Shown: positions 1 through 9,193 of the stretch, in pieces
Layout of the letters: each line of letters starts with the position of its first letter
Position numbering within the stretch: position 1 is the first letter of the stretch
Source: an uncultured Roseburia sp.
Lineage (GTDB): Bacteria > Bacillota_A > Clostridia > Lachnospirales > Lachnospiraceae
DNA length: 64,000 bases
Assembly: GCA_900557275.1 (NCBI GenBank)
Contig: USRX01000006.1
Location: 45,016-109,015, forward strand
Direction: 5' to 3'
Translations under genes and position numbers: made by a program
The notes under the pieces: generated by a model
What the model was told of the DNA's origin: nothing
The model's database searches: none
Seen by the model: the letters and a program-made list of their open reading frames with translations, nothing else

Positions 1-1
1 A

Positions 2-607
2 TTTCTGGTCATGGCAGCTACTTTGCTGGATATCAAATCGAAAATGCTTCTTCCGGTAGAAGAGAAAGAAGAAGAGGAAGAGACAGATCCGCGGGCAGAG
101 CTTGTGGAGCAGCTGTTACAGTACAAGATGTATAAGTATATGTCATTTGAACTGAAAGATCGCCAGTTGGATGCCGGACGCCTGATGTTCAAGCCGCCTA
201 CTGTGCCGGAGGAGGTCATAAAGTATCAGGAACCAATCGATTTGGATGCATTGACTGCAGGAATGAATCTGAAAAAACTCAATCAGATCTTTCAGTCTGT
301 CATAAAGAAGCAGGAAGATAAGACCGATCCGATCCGATCTAAATTTGGAAAGATTGAAAAAGAAGAAGTTTCCATGGACGAGAAGATGGCATATCTGGAG
401 AACTATGCATCGACGCACAAAGAATTTGGTTTCCGGGAACTTCTGGAGTGCCAGAAAAGTAAGGCAGAAGTTATCGTAACCTTTCTGTCAGTACTGGAAT
501 TGATGAAAACAGGAAAAATTGAAGTTGTACAGAAAGAGTTGTTTGATGAGATCTGGATTCGTTCCAGATGTGTGGGAAAACAGAATGGGATAGATAGCAG
601 AGGATAG
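2..607 (+). CDS. scpA: Segregation and condensation protein A (5' partial)
   Basis: ScpA is the kleisin subunit that bridges the SMC heads with ScpB in bacterial condensin and is needed for nucleoid compaction and segregation. The frame is open from the window edge, so the N-terminus lies outside. The first visible residues, FLVMAATLLDIKSKMLLP, are a hallmark ScpA segment. An acidic Glu-rich linker follows, and then the C-terminal winged-helix part. scpB starts 5 bp after the stop, the normal scpAB pairing. Identification rests on this motif and the neighbour. Confidence 0.93.
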   Translation, partial: FLVMAATLLDIKSKMLLPVEEKEEEEETDPRAELVEQLLQYKMYKYMSFELKDRQLDAGRLMFKPPTVPEEVIKYQEPIDLDALTAGMNLKKLNQIFQSVIKKQEDKTDPIRSKFGKIEKEEVSMDEKMAYLENYASTHKEFGFRELLECQKSKAEVIVTFLSVLELMKTGKIEVVQKELFDEIWIRSRCVGKQNGIDSRG

Positions 608-612
608 GACAT

Positions 613-1182
613 ATGAATGAAATAAATTACGAAGCGGCGATAGAAGCCATCCTGTTTACCATGGGAAATTCCGTGGAGTTAAAAAAAATAGCATCTGCCC
701 TGGAACTTCCAGAACAACAGACCCGTGAGATTATGGAAGGTCTGATACAGAAATATCAGGATTCTTCCAGCGGTATGCAGATCGTAGAACTGGAAGATTC
801 TTTCCAGATGTGTACAAAACCGGAATATTATGAATATCTGATCCGTATTGCCAGACAGCCCAAGAAACATGTGTTGACGGATGTTGTTCTGGAAACGTTG
901 TCTATCGTAGCCTATAAACAGCCAGTCACAAGGATTGAGATTGAGAAAATCCGCGGCGTATCCTGTGAGCATGCTATTAACAAACTGATCGAATATGGAC
1001 TGATCCAGGAAGTGGGACGTTTGGATGCACCGGGAAAACCGATTCTGTTTGGCACTACGGAAGAGTTTTTGCGTTGCTTTGGCGTGCAGACAGTAGATGA
1101 TCTGCCATCTCTGGACCCGGAAAAAGTAGATGAATTTAAACAGGAAGCACAGGAAGAGATTGAATTAAAATTAAAAATCTGA
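613..1182 (+). CDS. scpB: Segregation and condensation protein B
   Basis: ScpB (189 aa) is a double winged-helix protein that dimerises and binds ScpA in the SMC-ScpAB complex. The family signature is visible as the N-terminal AAIEAILFTMG segment, the central VLETLSIVAYKQPVTRIEIEKIRG and the GRLDAPGKPILFGTTEEFL stretch near the end. Length is typical. It lies 5 bp downstream of scpA and is probably co-transcribed and translated with it. A terminator-like hairpin follows directly, so it is likely the last gene of its operon. Confidence 0.95.
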   Translation: MNEINYEAAIEAILFTMGNSVELKKIASALELPEQQTREIMEGLIQKYQDSSSGMQIVELEDSFQMCTKPEYYEYLIRIARQPKKHVLTDVVLETLSIVAYKQPVTRIEIEKIRGVSCEHAINKLIEYGLIQEVGRLDAPGKPILFGTTEEFLRCFGVQTVDDLPSLDPEKVDEFKQEAQEEIELKLKI

Positions 1183-1193
1183 ACATTTATAAA

Positions 1194-1245
1194 GCAGCAT
1201 TTTATTGCCCGTTATTTATGGGGAATGGAATGCTGTTGTTTTATT
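1194..1245 (+). terminator. Rho-independent terminator after scpB
   Basis: AGCAGCATT (1194-1202) pairs with AATGCTGTT (1229-1237), nine pairs including one G-U, and is followed by GTTTTATTTT. It lies 12 bp after the scpB stop. Confidence 0.65.
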
Positions 1246-1359
1246 TTGGCGAAATTAGCGCTCAGGGCACAGAGTCAGAGACAAATAAAACATCTGCCTT
1301 AACATATAAAACAACCAGAGAAGTCTGATAATATATAAGGATTTTTTGTAAAAGTATTA

Positions 1360-1386
1360 ATAAATCCTCAATGTAGAAGGATTTAT
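1360..1386. repeat. Short perfect inverted repeat in scpB-hydrogenase intergenic region
   Basis: ATAAATCCT (1360-1368) and AGGATTTAT (1378-1386) form a perfect 9-bp stem with a 9-nt loop. It sits in the 543-bp gap between scpB and the hydrogenase operon. No U-tract follows in either direction, so function is unknown. The rest of 1250-1540 is AT-rich with no coding signal that I can support. Confidence 0.4.
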
Positions 1387-1542
1387 CACTAAAAATTTAC
1401 AGAGAGCTTTGGGTAATTCTTCTATATACAGGTATGCTTTTACAAAGCAAAAGAAAAAACTGCCTAATATAAAACTGTATTTTTTGTGAAAATGTTATAA
1501 AAAATAGGTGTGAAAGTAGTAACCAACTGAGGGAAAAGTGAG

Positions 1543-1548
1543 TATAAT
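1543..1548 (+). promoter_or_regulatory. Candidate -10 element of the hydrogenase operon
   Basis: A perfect TATAAT lies about 180 bp upstream of the flavoprotein start. No good -35 box is seen at the expected spacing, so this is only a candidate. It would give a leader of about 170 nt containing the two hairpins listed next. Confidence 0.35.
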
Positions 1549-1612
1549 ACACAAAAATGGACTTGTATAAAAAAAAAATATCAATTAGAATAGAGCTACA
1601 GAACACAATGTT

Positions 1613-1666
1613 ATTTGGTAAATATAACCAAATGGCTGGACATTTATAAGTAGTGGGATGTCCGGC
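1613..1666 (+). promoter_or_regulatory. Tandem inverted repeats in the hydrogenase operon leader
   Basis: Two dyads lie back to back. ATTTGGT (1613-1619) and ACCAAAT (1627-1633) form a perfect 7-7-7 operator-like repeat. GCTGGACAT (1635-1643) pairs with ATGTCCGGC (1658-1666) in a 9-bp RNA-capable stem with one G-U. They lie between the candidate -10 and the ribosome-binding site. The first may be an operator and the second an attenuator or mRNA-stability hairpin. Neither matches a motif I can name. Confidence 0.45.
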
Positions 1667-1725
1667 TATTATTATGTTACTGAAAATGATACACGATTAA
1701 AGGTGTATGTTGAGGAGGATGTAAA

Positions 1726-3558
1726 ATGAGTCGATTATCAGTGTTGTCAACCGACAAGGTAGATGCAACGACAGAGAAACTGATGAAGGAATTCACACAG
1801 CGTATCGTTGCAAATCCGCCAGGGGTCTGTCCCGTAGATATGCTGCTTGCATTTTTGAAAGTCTGTCATGCACAGACCTGTGGAAAGTGTGTGCCATGTC
1901 GTGTCGGACTTGGAAAACTAGAGGATTTATTAGAGAGCGTGCTGGATAATACAGCGACAGTCAGAACATTAGATCTCATAGAAAAAACAGCAGAAAATAT
2001 TAAAAACTCAGCTGATTGTGCTATCGGTTTTGAATCTGCACGTATGGTACTGGCCGGATTTGAAGGATTTAAAGAAGATTTTATTTCTCATGTGGAAAAA
2101 CATCAGTGTCTTGGTACTTTTGAACAGCCGATTCCGTGTGTTACCTTATGTCCTGCAAATGTGGATATCCCTGGATATATTGCACTGGCAGGAGAGGGAC
2201 GCTGTGCAGATGCGGTCCGCCTGATCCGTAAGGACAATCCGTTCCCGACAGCCTGTGCGCTGATCTGCGAACATCCGTGTGAGGAACGATGCCGCAGAAA
2301 TATCATTGATGATTCCATCAATATCCGTGGCATGAAACGTTACATTGTAGATCATGCTCCGGCAGATCAGGTACCGGTACCGGAAAAAGCTCCGGCAACA
2401 GGTAAAAAAGTGGCAATCATCGGTGGTGGTCCATGTGGATTGACGGCAGCATATTTCCTTCAGCTTATGGGACATCAGACGACGGTATTTGAAGAAAAAT
2501 CAAAACTTGGCGGTATGCTCCGTTATGGTATTCCGAATTACCGATTCCCAAGGGAACGTTTGCAGCAGGATATCGATGCCATTCTTTCAACCGGCGTTGA
2601 TGTTAAGATGAATGTACAGATCGGTACAGAACAGATGAATCAGATCCGCAAAGAATATGATGCTGTATATATTGCCATTGGCGCTCATACAGATAAAAAA
2701 CTTGGCCTTGAAGGAGAAGACAGCAACAATGTAATCTCTGCTGTTGATATGCTTCGTAAGATTGGTGATGGTAATTATCCGGATTTCAGCGGCAAACGTG
2801 TTGTAGTCGTTGGTGGTGGAAATGTGGCTATGGACTGTGCAAGAACAGCTATACGTTCCAATGCAGAGACGGTAAGCATTGTATACCGCAGACGACAGGA
2901 AGACATGACTGCATTAGCAGCAGAGGTAGAAGGAGCGATTGCAGAGGGCATTGAGCTTCTGACTTTAAAAGCGCCATTGCGTGTAGAAGCAGATGAGAAC
3001 GGAAATGCCTGCGCACTTTGGGTACAGCCACAGATCATTGGACCGGTAAAAGGTGGAAGACCTGCACCGAGAAAAGCTAATAAACCAGAAGAACGTATCG
3101 AATGCGATATCGTTTTAGTTGCAATCGGTCAGGATATCGTTTCCAAACCGTTTGAAGATTTTGGAATTGCCGCAAATCGTGGCCGTCTGTGTGCAGATGA
3201 CTCAGGAGCCCTGAATATGGTCGGAATTTATGCTGGTGGTGACTGCGTATCCGGTCCTGCAACTGTTATTAAAGCCATTGCAGCAGGAAAGGCAGCTGCA
3301 GCAAATATTGACGAATATCTCGGATTCCATCATCCGATCTCCGTTGATGTGGATATTCCGGAGCCGTTATTAAATGATAAAGTTCCGTGTGGCCGTGTGA
3401 ACCTGTCAGAGAAAGAAGCCTGGGCCCGCAGAGATAATTTTGAAGGAATTGAATATAGCATGAGTAACGAAGAGGCAGTACAGGAAGCAAGCCGCTGTCT
3501 GCGCTGCGATCGTCATGGATGTGGTGTGTTGAGAGGAGGCAGACAGGACAGATGGTAA
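1726..3558 (+). CDS. NuoF C-terminal / GltD-like NAD(P)H flavoprotein linked to [FeFe]-hydrogenase
   Basis: This 610-aa fusion is probably the electron-input subunit of the hydrogenase encoded next. Residues 1-130 resemble the C-terminal [4Fe-4S] domain of NuoF/HydB (CGKCVPCRVG at 52-61 and a fourth Cys at 98). Residues 135-210 are the Cys-rich N-terminal cluster domain of GltD (CxxPCEERCRR). The remainder is a GltD-like FAD/NAD(P) oxidoreductase with GGGPCG at 233-238 and a second GGGNVAMD Rossmann motif. GAGGAGG precedes the ATG. The gene ends in a 7-bp overlap with hydA, implying translational coupling. No glutamate synthase large subunit is present, so a role in glutamate synthesis is unlikely. 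Confidence 0.85.
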   Translation: MSRLSVLSTDKVDATTEKLMKEFTQRIVANPPGVCPVDMLLAFLKVCHAQTCGKCVPCRVGLGKLEDLLESVLDNTATVRTLDLIEKTAENIKNSADCAIGFESARMVLAGFEGFKEDFISHVEKHQCLGTFEQPIPCVTLCPANVDIPGYIALAGEGRCADAVRLIRKDNPFPTACALICEHPCEERCRRNIIDDSINIRGMKRYIVDHAPADQVPVPEKAPATGKKVAIIGGGPCGLTAAYFLQLMGHQTTVFEEKSKLGGMLRYGIPNYRFPRERLQQDIDAILSTGVDVKMNVQIGTEQMNQIRKEYDAVYIAIGAHTDKKLGLEGEDSNNVISAVDMLRKIGDGNYPDFSGKRVVVVGGGNVAMDCARTAIRSNAETVSIVYRRRQEDMTALAAEVEGAIAEGIELLTLKAPLRVEADENGNACALWVQPQIIGPVKGGRPAPRKANKPEERIECDIVLVAIGQDIVSKPFEDFGIAANRGRLCADDSGALNMVGIYAGGDCVSGPATVIKAIAAGKAAAANIDEYLGFHHPISVDVDIPEPLLNDKVPCGRVNLSEKEAWARRDNFEGIEYSMSNEEAVQEASRCLRCDRHGCGVLRGGRQDRW

Positions 3559-5285
3559 ATTTAACGATTAATAATAAAAAAGTACAGGTACCGGAAGGCA
3601 CAACAATTCTGAATGCTGCTGCAACGATCGGCATTCGTATTCCTACATTATGTTATTTGAAAGAGATCAACGAGATCGGCGCCTGCCGTGTCTGCTGTGT
3701 AGAGGTAGAAGGAAAAGAGACGCTCGTTGCATCCTGTAATACTGCCGTAGAAGAAGGCATGGTCATCTACACTAACAGTCAGAAAGCGCAGTATGCCCGC
3801 AGAATGAATGTGCAGTTTATTCTTTCTCAGCATGATTATCGCTGTGCAGCATGTCAGCGAAGCGGCAACTGTACATTGCAGGAGATCGCAAATGACCTGA
3901 ACATTCATGATGTTCCGTTTGAACAGTCTTATACACCGGATGAATGGCCAAAAGATTTCCCACTGATCAGAGATGCAAGCAAGTGTATCAAATGTATGCG
4001 GTGCGTACAGATCTGTGATAAAGTACAGGGATTAAATATCTGGGATATTGTAAATACAGGAAAACGTACTGATGTCAATGTCTCACAGCGCAAAAAGATC
4101 ACAGATGCAGACTGTGCAGTCTGCGGACAGTGTATTACCCATTGTCCGACTGGTGCCCTGCATGAAAGAGATGATATCCAGAAAGTTATGGATGCAGTTC
4201 ATGACCCTGACAAGATTGTAGTTGTACAGATTGCGCCTGCAGTCCGTGCAGCATGGGGCGAGGGCCTGGGACTTCCTGCATCTATGGCAACGGAGAAACG
4301 TATGGCGGCTGCAGTCCGTGCAGTTGGTGTAGATTATGTATTTGATACAAACTTCTCTGCTGACCTTACGATCATGGAGGAAGGAAATGAATTCCTGGAA
4401 CGTATGACGCACCGGGATCAGTATAAATGGCCGATGTTTACTTCCTGTTGTCCGGGATGGGTAAGATTCCTGAAATCCCAGTATCCGGATATGGAAGATC
4501 AGCTTTCTACAGCAAAATCTCCGCAGCAGATGTTTGGCGCAGTGGCAAAGAGCTATTATGCGCAGATCCTGGATGTAGATCCTTCCAGAATCTTTTCTGT
4601 GTCCATCATGCCATGTACTGCAAAAAAAGCAGAATGCGATCTGCCGGTCATGAACGATGCCGGATCTGGTCAGGATGTTGATGTATCTCTGACAACCCGT
4701 GAGCTGGATCGTATGCTGAAAGCAGAACTGGTATCTCCGGCGATGCTTCCGGAAGAAGAGTTTGATATGCCGCTTGGCGTTGGTACCGGTGCAGCTGTTA
4801 TTTTTGGTGCAACCGGTGGCGTTATGGAAGCTGCATTGCGTACTGCATATTATGTACTGAATGGCGAAAATCCGGATCCAGATGCATTCCAGTCTGTCAG
4901 AGGTATGGATGGTATCAAAGAACAGACCGTAGAGATTGCCGGCATTAAAGTACGTGCAGCAGTAGTCAGTGGACTTGGCAATGCGAGAAAGCTGATCGAG
5001 AAAGTCCGTGCCGGAGAGGCAGAATATGATTTCGTAGAGATCATGGCATGCCCTGGCGGATGTGCAGGCGGTGGCGGACAGCCGATTACAGATGGTGTGG
5101 AACTGGCAGATGTCCGTGGAGCAAGGCTGTATGCACTGGATAAAAATAATCCACTCCGTTTCTCACATGAGAATCCATCTGTACTTGCAGCTTATAAAGA
5201 TTTCTTTGAGAAACCATTGTCTCACAAATCCCATGAGCTTCTGCATACCGATCATCATGCATGGAAGATGCCTGGAGAAAATTAA
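3552..5285 (+). CDS. [FeFe]-hydrogenase catalytic subunit, GltD-linked (HydDB A2-like)
   Basis: The predicted product (577 aa) reduces protons or oxidises H2. In order it shows an N-terminal [2Fe-2S] domain (Cys34, 45, 48), a His/Cys cluster (HDYRCAACQRSGNC), two [4Fe-4S] motifs (CIKCMRCVQIC, CAVCGQCITHCPTGAL), then the H-cluster domain with TSCCPGW (L1), MPCTAKKAE (L2) and MACPGGCAGGGGQP (L3), and a small-subunit-like tail. All H-cluster ligands and the relay Cys are present. The start at 3552 has AGGAGG at 3534-3539 and overlaps the upstream stop. Pairing with a GltD-like protein matches the glutamate-synthase-linked class of HydDB. That assignment is from memory of the classification. Confidence 0.92.
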   Translation: MVNLTINNKKVQVPEGTTILNAAATIGIRIPTLCYLKEINEIGACRVCCVEVEGKETLVASCNTAVEEGMVIYTNSQKAQYARRMNVQFILSQHDYRCAACQRSGNCTLQEIANDLNIHDVPFEQSYTPDEWPKDFPLIRDASKCIKCMRCVQICDKVQGLNIWDIVNTGKRTDVNVSQRKKITDADCAVCGQCITHCPTGALHERDDIQKVMDAVHDPDKIVVVQIAPAVRAAWGEGLGLPASMATEKRMAAAVRAVGVDYVFDTNFSADLTIMEEGNEFLERMTHRDQYKWPMFTSCCPGWVRFLKSQYPDMEDQLSTAKSPQQMFGAVAKSYYAQILDVDPSRIFSVSIMPCTAKKAECDLPVMNDAGSGQDVDVSLTTRELDRMLKAELVSPAMLPEEEFDMPLGVGTGAAVIFGATGGVMEAALRTAYYVLNGENPDPDAFQSVRGMDGIKEQTVEIAGIKVRAAVVSGLGNARKLIEKVRAGEAEYDFVEIMACPGGCAGGGGQPITDGVELADVRGARLYALDKNNPLRFSHENPSVLAAYKDFFEKPLSHKSHELLHTDHHAWKMPGEN

Positions 5286-5319
5286 TATAGACATTTCGTT
5301 TTAAACGGATAGGATTTTG

Positions 5320-5370
5320 AAGACTTCTTTTGTCGGATATGAACTGTATCGACATAAGAAGTCTTCTTTT
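5320..5370 (+). terminator. Strong terminator of the hydrogenase operon
   Basis: AAGACTTCTT (5320-5329) pairs with AAGAAGTCTT (5356-5365), with an extra TGTCG/CGACA inner stem, followed by CTTTTGTT. It ends the two-gene hydrogenase operon. Positions 5371-5561 are AT-rich and show no gene. Confidence 0.85.
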
Positions 5371-5561
5371 GTTAGATATAAAATAATATTAATAAACGCC
5401 AGAAACATGTGATTTTGTGAATTTGGGCAGTGGAAAGACTGTAAATATAAATGCAAAAGCCAGTTGAAGATTTTTAATCTTGTATATAGATATGGGTGGA
5501 TTCAATGTCTATTTATATAAAATGGGCATAAGCTGATATAAAAGAAGAAAATGAAGTAAAT

Positions 5562-6944
5562 ATGAAATTGTATTTTCAAAATAGATATAGAGGATTTTAC
5601 AATAGATGTTCTGGAAGCAACTGTCCGGGGAAGAGAAGAAAAGGAGTACAAATTTTTTTCGGCATCATAGTCATTGCTATGAGTACAACGCTGGCAAATT
5701 CCAGCATTTGTGAGGGAATGGTGTATGCTGCCGGATATGAACGCTCAAAGTGGGAAACGTACCTTCTGGCAGAAAGCGTACCAGAGGCACAGGAGGCATT
5801 GCCGGTTACGGTGTCGGATGCGGACCAAAACAAAGACCTGAATCTTTATGCACAGGCGGCTGCTTTGCTGGACGGAGAAACCGGACGGATTTTGTATGGG
5901 AAAAATGCGGAAGCGCTGATGCCCAATGCGAGTACGACAAAGATACTGACCTGTATCATCGCAATCGAACAGGGCAATCTGGATCAGATCTGTACGGCAT
6001 CGGAATATGCGTGCAGCATGCCGGAAACAAAATGCGGATTTGCTCCGGGAGAAAGCTTTTATCTGAAAGATCTGTTGTATTCCCTTATGCTTGAGTCTCA
6101 GAATGATTCGGCAGTAGTGATCGCAGAGACCATCGGAGGCAATGTGGAACAATTTGCCACATTGATGAATGAAAAAGCGGCAGAGATCGGATGTCAGACG
6201 TATCATTTTGTGACGCCAAACGGACTGGATGGAGAAGATGCGCAGGGAAGTCATGGTGTGAGTGCGGCAGATCTGGCAAAAATCATGAACTATTGCAGGA
6301 AAAATAAGACATTTCTTGAAATTACGCAGGCTGCAGACCACAGTTTTTCCAATACAGAAGGCACGAGACAGTATCAGGTGCAGAATAAAAATGCATTTCT
6401 GACAATGCAGAACGGAATCGTGTCGGGAAAGACAGGGTATACGTCTAAGGCAGGGTATTGCTATGTATGTTCTTATGAAGAAAATGGTAGATCCTATTCA
6501 ATCGCACTGCTGGCATGTGGATGGCCGAACCATAAAAATTACAAGTGGGAGGATGCAAAAAAACTGATTGCATATGGAAATGAGCATTTTGAAAGAAAAG
6601 ATATCCGGCAGCAGAACGTTGAACAGCAGGCGGAAGTGACCGGGGGTATCCGATTTACAGAAGATGGCTGGGAATTTCCCCAAAGCGTATCTCTGCAACC
6701 TGGGAAGGAGACGATAGAGCGGCTGCTTGCACTGGATGAAACTGTTACGACACAGGTGCGGTTGGATCGTAAGATCACATTTCCTACCAATACAGATACA
6801 GCAGTTGGCAGTTTGGAATTATATGTGGGAAAGGATTTGGTAGGAAGCCAGAAATTATATGTAAAGGATGAAATCGAGCCGTTTGAATATTCTTTGTGTG
6901 TAAAATTAGTTTTGAAGGAATTCCTGCAAAATCTTTTTACTTAA
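5562..6944 (+). CDS. D-alanyl-D-alanine carboxypeptidase (DacF/PBP5-type)
   Basis: A secreted or membrane-anchored serine D,D-carboxypeptidase that trims peptidoglycan stem peptides. Its S11 peptidase motifs are in order: SxxK (STTK, 124-127), SxN (SQN, 179-181) and KTG (290-292 in SGKTGYT). A basic N-terminus and hydrophobic stretch at about 29-47 act as a signal peptide or anchor. A C-terminal beta-rich PBP5_C-like domain follows. At 460 aa it is slightly long because of the N-terminus and an acidic linker before the catalytic domain. It appears monocistronic, between a terminator and the RpiR gene. Confidence 0.9.
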   Translation: MKLYFQNRYRGFYNRCSGSNCPGKRRKGVQIFFGIIVIAMSTTLANSSICEGMVYAAGYERSKWETYLLAESVPEAQEALPVTVSDADQNKDLNLYAQAAALLDGETGRILYGKNAEALMPNASTTKILTCIIAIEQGNLDQICTASEYACSMPETKCGFAPGESFYLKDLLYSLMLESQNDSAVVIAETIGGNVEQFATLMNEKAAEIGCQTYHFVTPNGLDGEDAQGSHGVSAADLAKIMNYCRKNKTFLEITQAADHSFSNTEGTRQYQVQNKNAFLTMQNGIVSGKTGYTSKAGYCYVCSYEENGRSYSIALLACGWPNHKNYKWEDAKKLIAYGNEHFERKDIRQQNVEQQAEVTGGIRFTEDGWEFPQSVSLQPGKETIERLLALDETVTTQVRLDRKITFPTNTDTAVGSLELYVGKDLVGSQKLYVKDEIEPFEYSLCVKLVLKEFLQNLFT

Positions 6945-7003
6945 TATGAAAAACGTGATACAATAGATGAAAAGTGTCAAAATGTCGAACCTGGAGGTTC
7001 AGA

Positions 7004-7930
7004 ATGGGAAATACAAATGAATTGACGAACCGTATCAATCAGAAATACAGTTCCATGAGCAAGGGTCAGAAGCTTCTTGCTACTTACATTTCAGATAATT
7101 ATGATAAAGCGGTCTTTCTTACCGCAGAACGTCTGGGAAAGGTCGTAGGCGTCAGCGAATCCACGGTTGTGCGTTTTGCTACGTTTCTCGGCTATAAGGG
7201 CTATCCGGAATTTCAGAAGGCACTGGAAGGTTTGGTGCGTAATAAACTCAATTCCATTCAGCGGATGGAAGTGACTTATGGCAGAATCAGTCAGTCTGAG
7301 ATTCTGGAAACGGTATTACAGTCTGATGCGGAGAAAATAAAGAATACGTTGGATATCATCGACCAGAAGGCCTTTGAACAGGCGCTGGAGATTATCTTAC
7401 GGGCAGAACATGTTTATATCATGGGAATCCGAAGCTGTGCGCCACTGGCCAGCTTCATGGCGTTTTATTTTAACCTTATCTTGGATAATGTGCATCTGAT
7501 TCATACGAACAATTCCAGTGAAGTGTTTGAACAGATGGTGCGCATCAGTGAAAAGGATGTAATCATCGGCATCAGCTTTCCGCGCTATTCCATGCGGACA
7601 TTAAAAGCCATGGAATTTGCAAATAACCGGAATGCAAAAGTGATTACATTGACAGACAGTGTACATTCGCCCATGAACCTGTATTCTTCCTGTAATCTCA
7701 TTGCAAACAGCGATATGGCTTCCATTGTGGATTCCCTGGTGGCACCTCTGAGCGTAATCAATGCGCTGATTGTGGCGTTATGTATGAAGAAACAGTCAGA
7801 GGTGGCAAAGACATTGGAAATGCTGGAAGATATCTGGGATGAATATCAGGTATACGAAAGTGACGAGATCAATCATATTGATGATCATATAAAAACAAGA
7901 TATGCGAAATTGGAGGATTCCAATGGCTAA
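7004..7930 (+). CDS. MurR/RpiR family transcriptional regulator
   Basis: A 308-aa sugar-phosphate-responsive regulator. It has an N-terminal HTH_6 domain (about 1-77, LGKVVGVSESTVVRFATFLGYKGYPEF) and a C-terminal SIS domain (about 125-260, with IMGIRSCAPLASFMAFY and IGISFPRYSMRT). The ATG at 7004 is preferred over an upstream in-frame GTG at 6974 because GGAGG at 6992-6996 precedes it at good spacing. It overlaps the next gene by 8 bp, so the two are probably translated together. The ligand is not evident. Family members often sense amino-sugar phosphates. Confidence 0.88.
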   Translation: MGNTNELTNRINQKYSSMSKGQKLLATYISDNYDKAVFLTAERLGKVVGVSESTVVRFATFLGYKGYPEFQKALEGLVRNKLNSIQRMEVTYGRISQSEILETVLQSDAEKIKNTLDIIDQKAFEQALEIILRAEHVYIMGIRSCAPLASFMAFYFNLILDNVHLIHTNNSSEVFEQMVRISEKDVIIGISFPRYSMRTLKAMEFANNRNAKVITLTDSVHSPMNLYSSCNLIANSDMASIVDSLVAPLSVINALIVALCMKKQSEVAKTLEMLEDIWDEYQVYESDEINHIDDHIKTRYAKLEDSNG

Positions 7931-9164
7931 TGTGATCGTGATCGGAGCCGGTGCAGCAGGAATGATGGCTGCCTATGCAGCATCTCTGTGCGGACATCAG
8001 GTTCTGATACTGGAAAAAAATGAAAAAGCCGGGAAAAAGATATATATAACCGGAAAAGGACGCTGCAATCTGACCAATGCATCAGATCTGGAAACGATAT
8101 TTGCGTCCATTGTGCACAATGGAAAATTTATGTATAGCAGTCTGTATACCTTTGATAATCAGGCGGTCATGGACTTTTTTATTACAAATGGTCTGGAGAT
8201 AAAGACAGAACGGGGTAATCGTGTGTTCCCACAGTCAGATCATTCATCCGATGTTATCCGCACATTGGTACAGGTGCTGAAAAAACAGGGAGTGGAAACC
8301 CGGCTTCATGCAGAGGTTACGGATTTGGTACAGAAGGATGGGAAGATTACAGGCGTAAAAGTTCGTTCCGGGAAGAAACAGGAAACGCTTTCTGCAGATG
8401 CTGTGATTTGCACCTGTGGAGGGCAGTCTTATCCGTCTACCGGTTCGGATGGAAATGGTTACCGGCTTGCAGCGTCCTGTGGACATACGATCCAGACACC
8501 GACACCGGCACTTGTACCGCTTGTGACAAAGGAAAGCTATATCCCACAGCTACAGGGACTTTCCCTGAAAAATGTGTCTGTCACGATCTGTCGTGGAAAG
8601 AAAAAATTATACGAAGAATTTGGCGAAATGCTGTTTACACATTTTGGTGTCAGTGGTCCGTTGATCTTAAGCGCCAGCAGCATCATTTCAGATGCACTGG
8701 AAAAAGGATCTCTTTCCATGGAAATCGATCTGAAACCGGCGCTTACAGAAGAACAGCTGGATCATCGCATTCAGAGAGATTTTCAAAACAATCTGAATAA
8801 GGCATTTAAAAATGCAATCACAGGTCTGCTTCCGGCAAAACTTCTTCCTGTTATTATAGAATTGTCCGGAATCGACGGCGACCGGAAAGCGAATTCCATT
8901 ACAAAAGAAGAACGTATGACACTGATCCGTCTGCTCAAAGCATTTCCATGTACGATCATTGGCAAACGGGGATGGAACGAGGCAATCATCACGCGGGGAG
9001 GCATTTCTGTAAAAGAAGTCAATCCGTCCACTATGGAATCAAAACTGGTCAAAGGGCTTTATTTTGCGGGCGAGATATTGGATGTGGATGCGCTGACTGG
9101 CGGTTACAATCTGCAGATCGCATGGTCCACCGGATACCTTGCCGGTGTCAGTATTGAATGTTGA
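7923..9164 (+). CDS. NAD(P)/FAD-dependent oxidoreductase (HI0933/BaiN-like)
   Basis: A 413-aa flavoprotein of the HI0933 family. The N-terminal dinucleotide-binding motif GAGAAGMMAA is followed by the family signature GKKIYITGKGRCNLTN. The C-terminus has GGISVKEVNPSTMESKLVKG and AGEILDVDALTGGYNLQIAWSTG, both typical. Some relatives (BaiN) reduce bile-acid intermediates, but that specificity cannot be read from sequence. The ATG at 7923 has GGAGG at 7912-7916 and overlaps the RpiR stop. Confidence 0.85.
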   Translation: MANVIVIGAGAAGMMAAYAASLCGHQVLILEKNEKAGKKIYITGKGRCNLTNASDLETIFASIVHNGKFMYSSLYTFDNQAVMDFFITNGLEIKTERGNRVFPQSDHSSDVIRTLVQVLKKQGVETRLHAEVTDLVQKDGKITGVKVRSGKKQETLSADAVICTCGGQSYPSTGSDGNGYRLAASCGHTIQTPTPALVPLVTKESYIPQLQGLSLKNVSVTICRGKKKLYEEFGEMLFTHFGVSGPLILSASSIISDALEKGSLSMEIDLKPALTEEQLDHRIQRDFQNNLNKAFKNAITGLLPAKLLPVIIELSGIDGDRKANSITKEERMTLIRLLKAFPCTIIGKRGWNEAIITRGGISVKEVNPSTMESKLVKGLYFAGEILDVDALTGGYNLQIAWSTGYLAGVSIEC

Positions 9165-9193
9165 TCATGAACTGTTTTTGTTCATGATATAAT
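9164..9193 (+). promoter_or_regulatory. Dyad overlapping a -10 element upstream of cmk
   Basis: ATCATGAAC (9164-9172) and GTTCATGAT (9180-9188) form a perfect 9-bp dyad with a T-rich 7-nt loop. A TATAAT at 9188-9193 abuts it. It could be a weak terminator of the flavoprotein gene or an operator over a promoter for cmk, which starts about 200 bp downstream. Confidence 0.35.

Noticed and set aside
1470..1510. Rex site upstream of the GltD-linked hydrogenase
   Set aside because: Only one TTGTGA-like half-site is seen (TTGTGAAAATGTTAT). The second arm does not pair.
1726..3558. Glutamate synthase small subunit
   Set aside because: No large subunit is present. The NuoF-like N-terminus and hydA overlap point to a hydrogenase partner.
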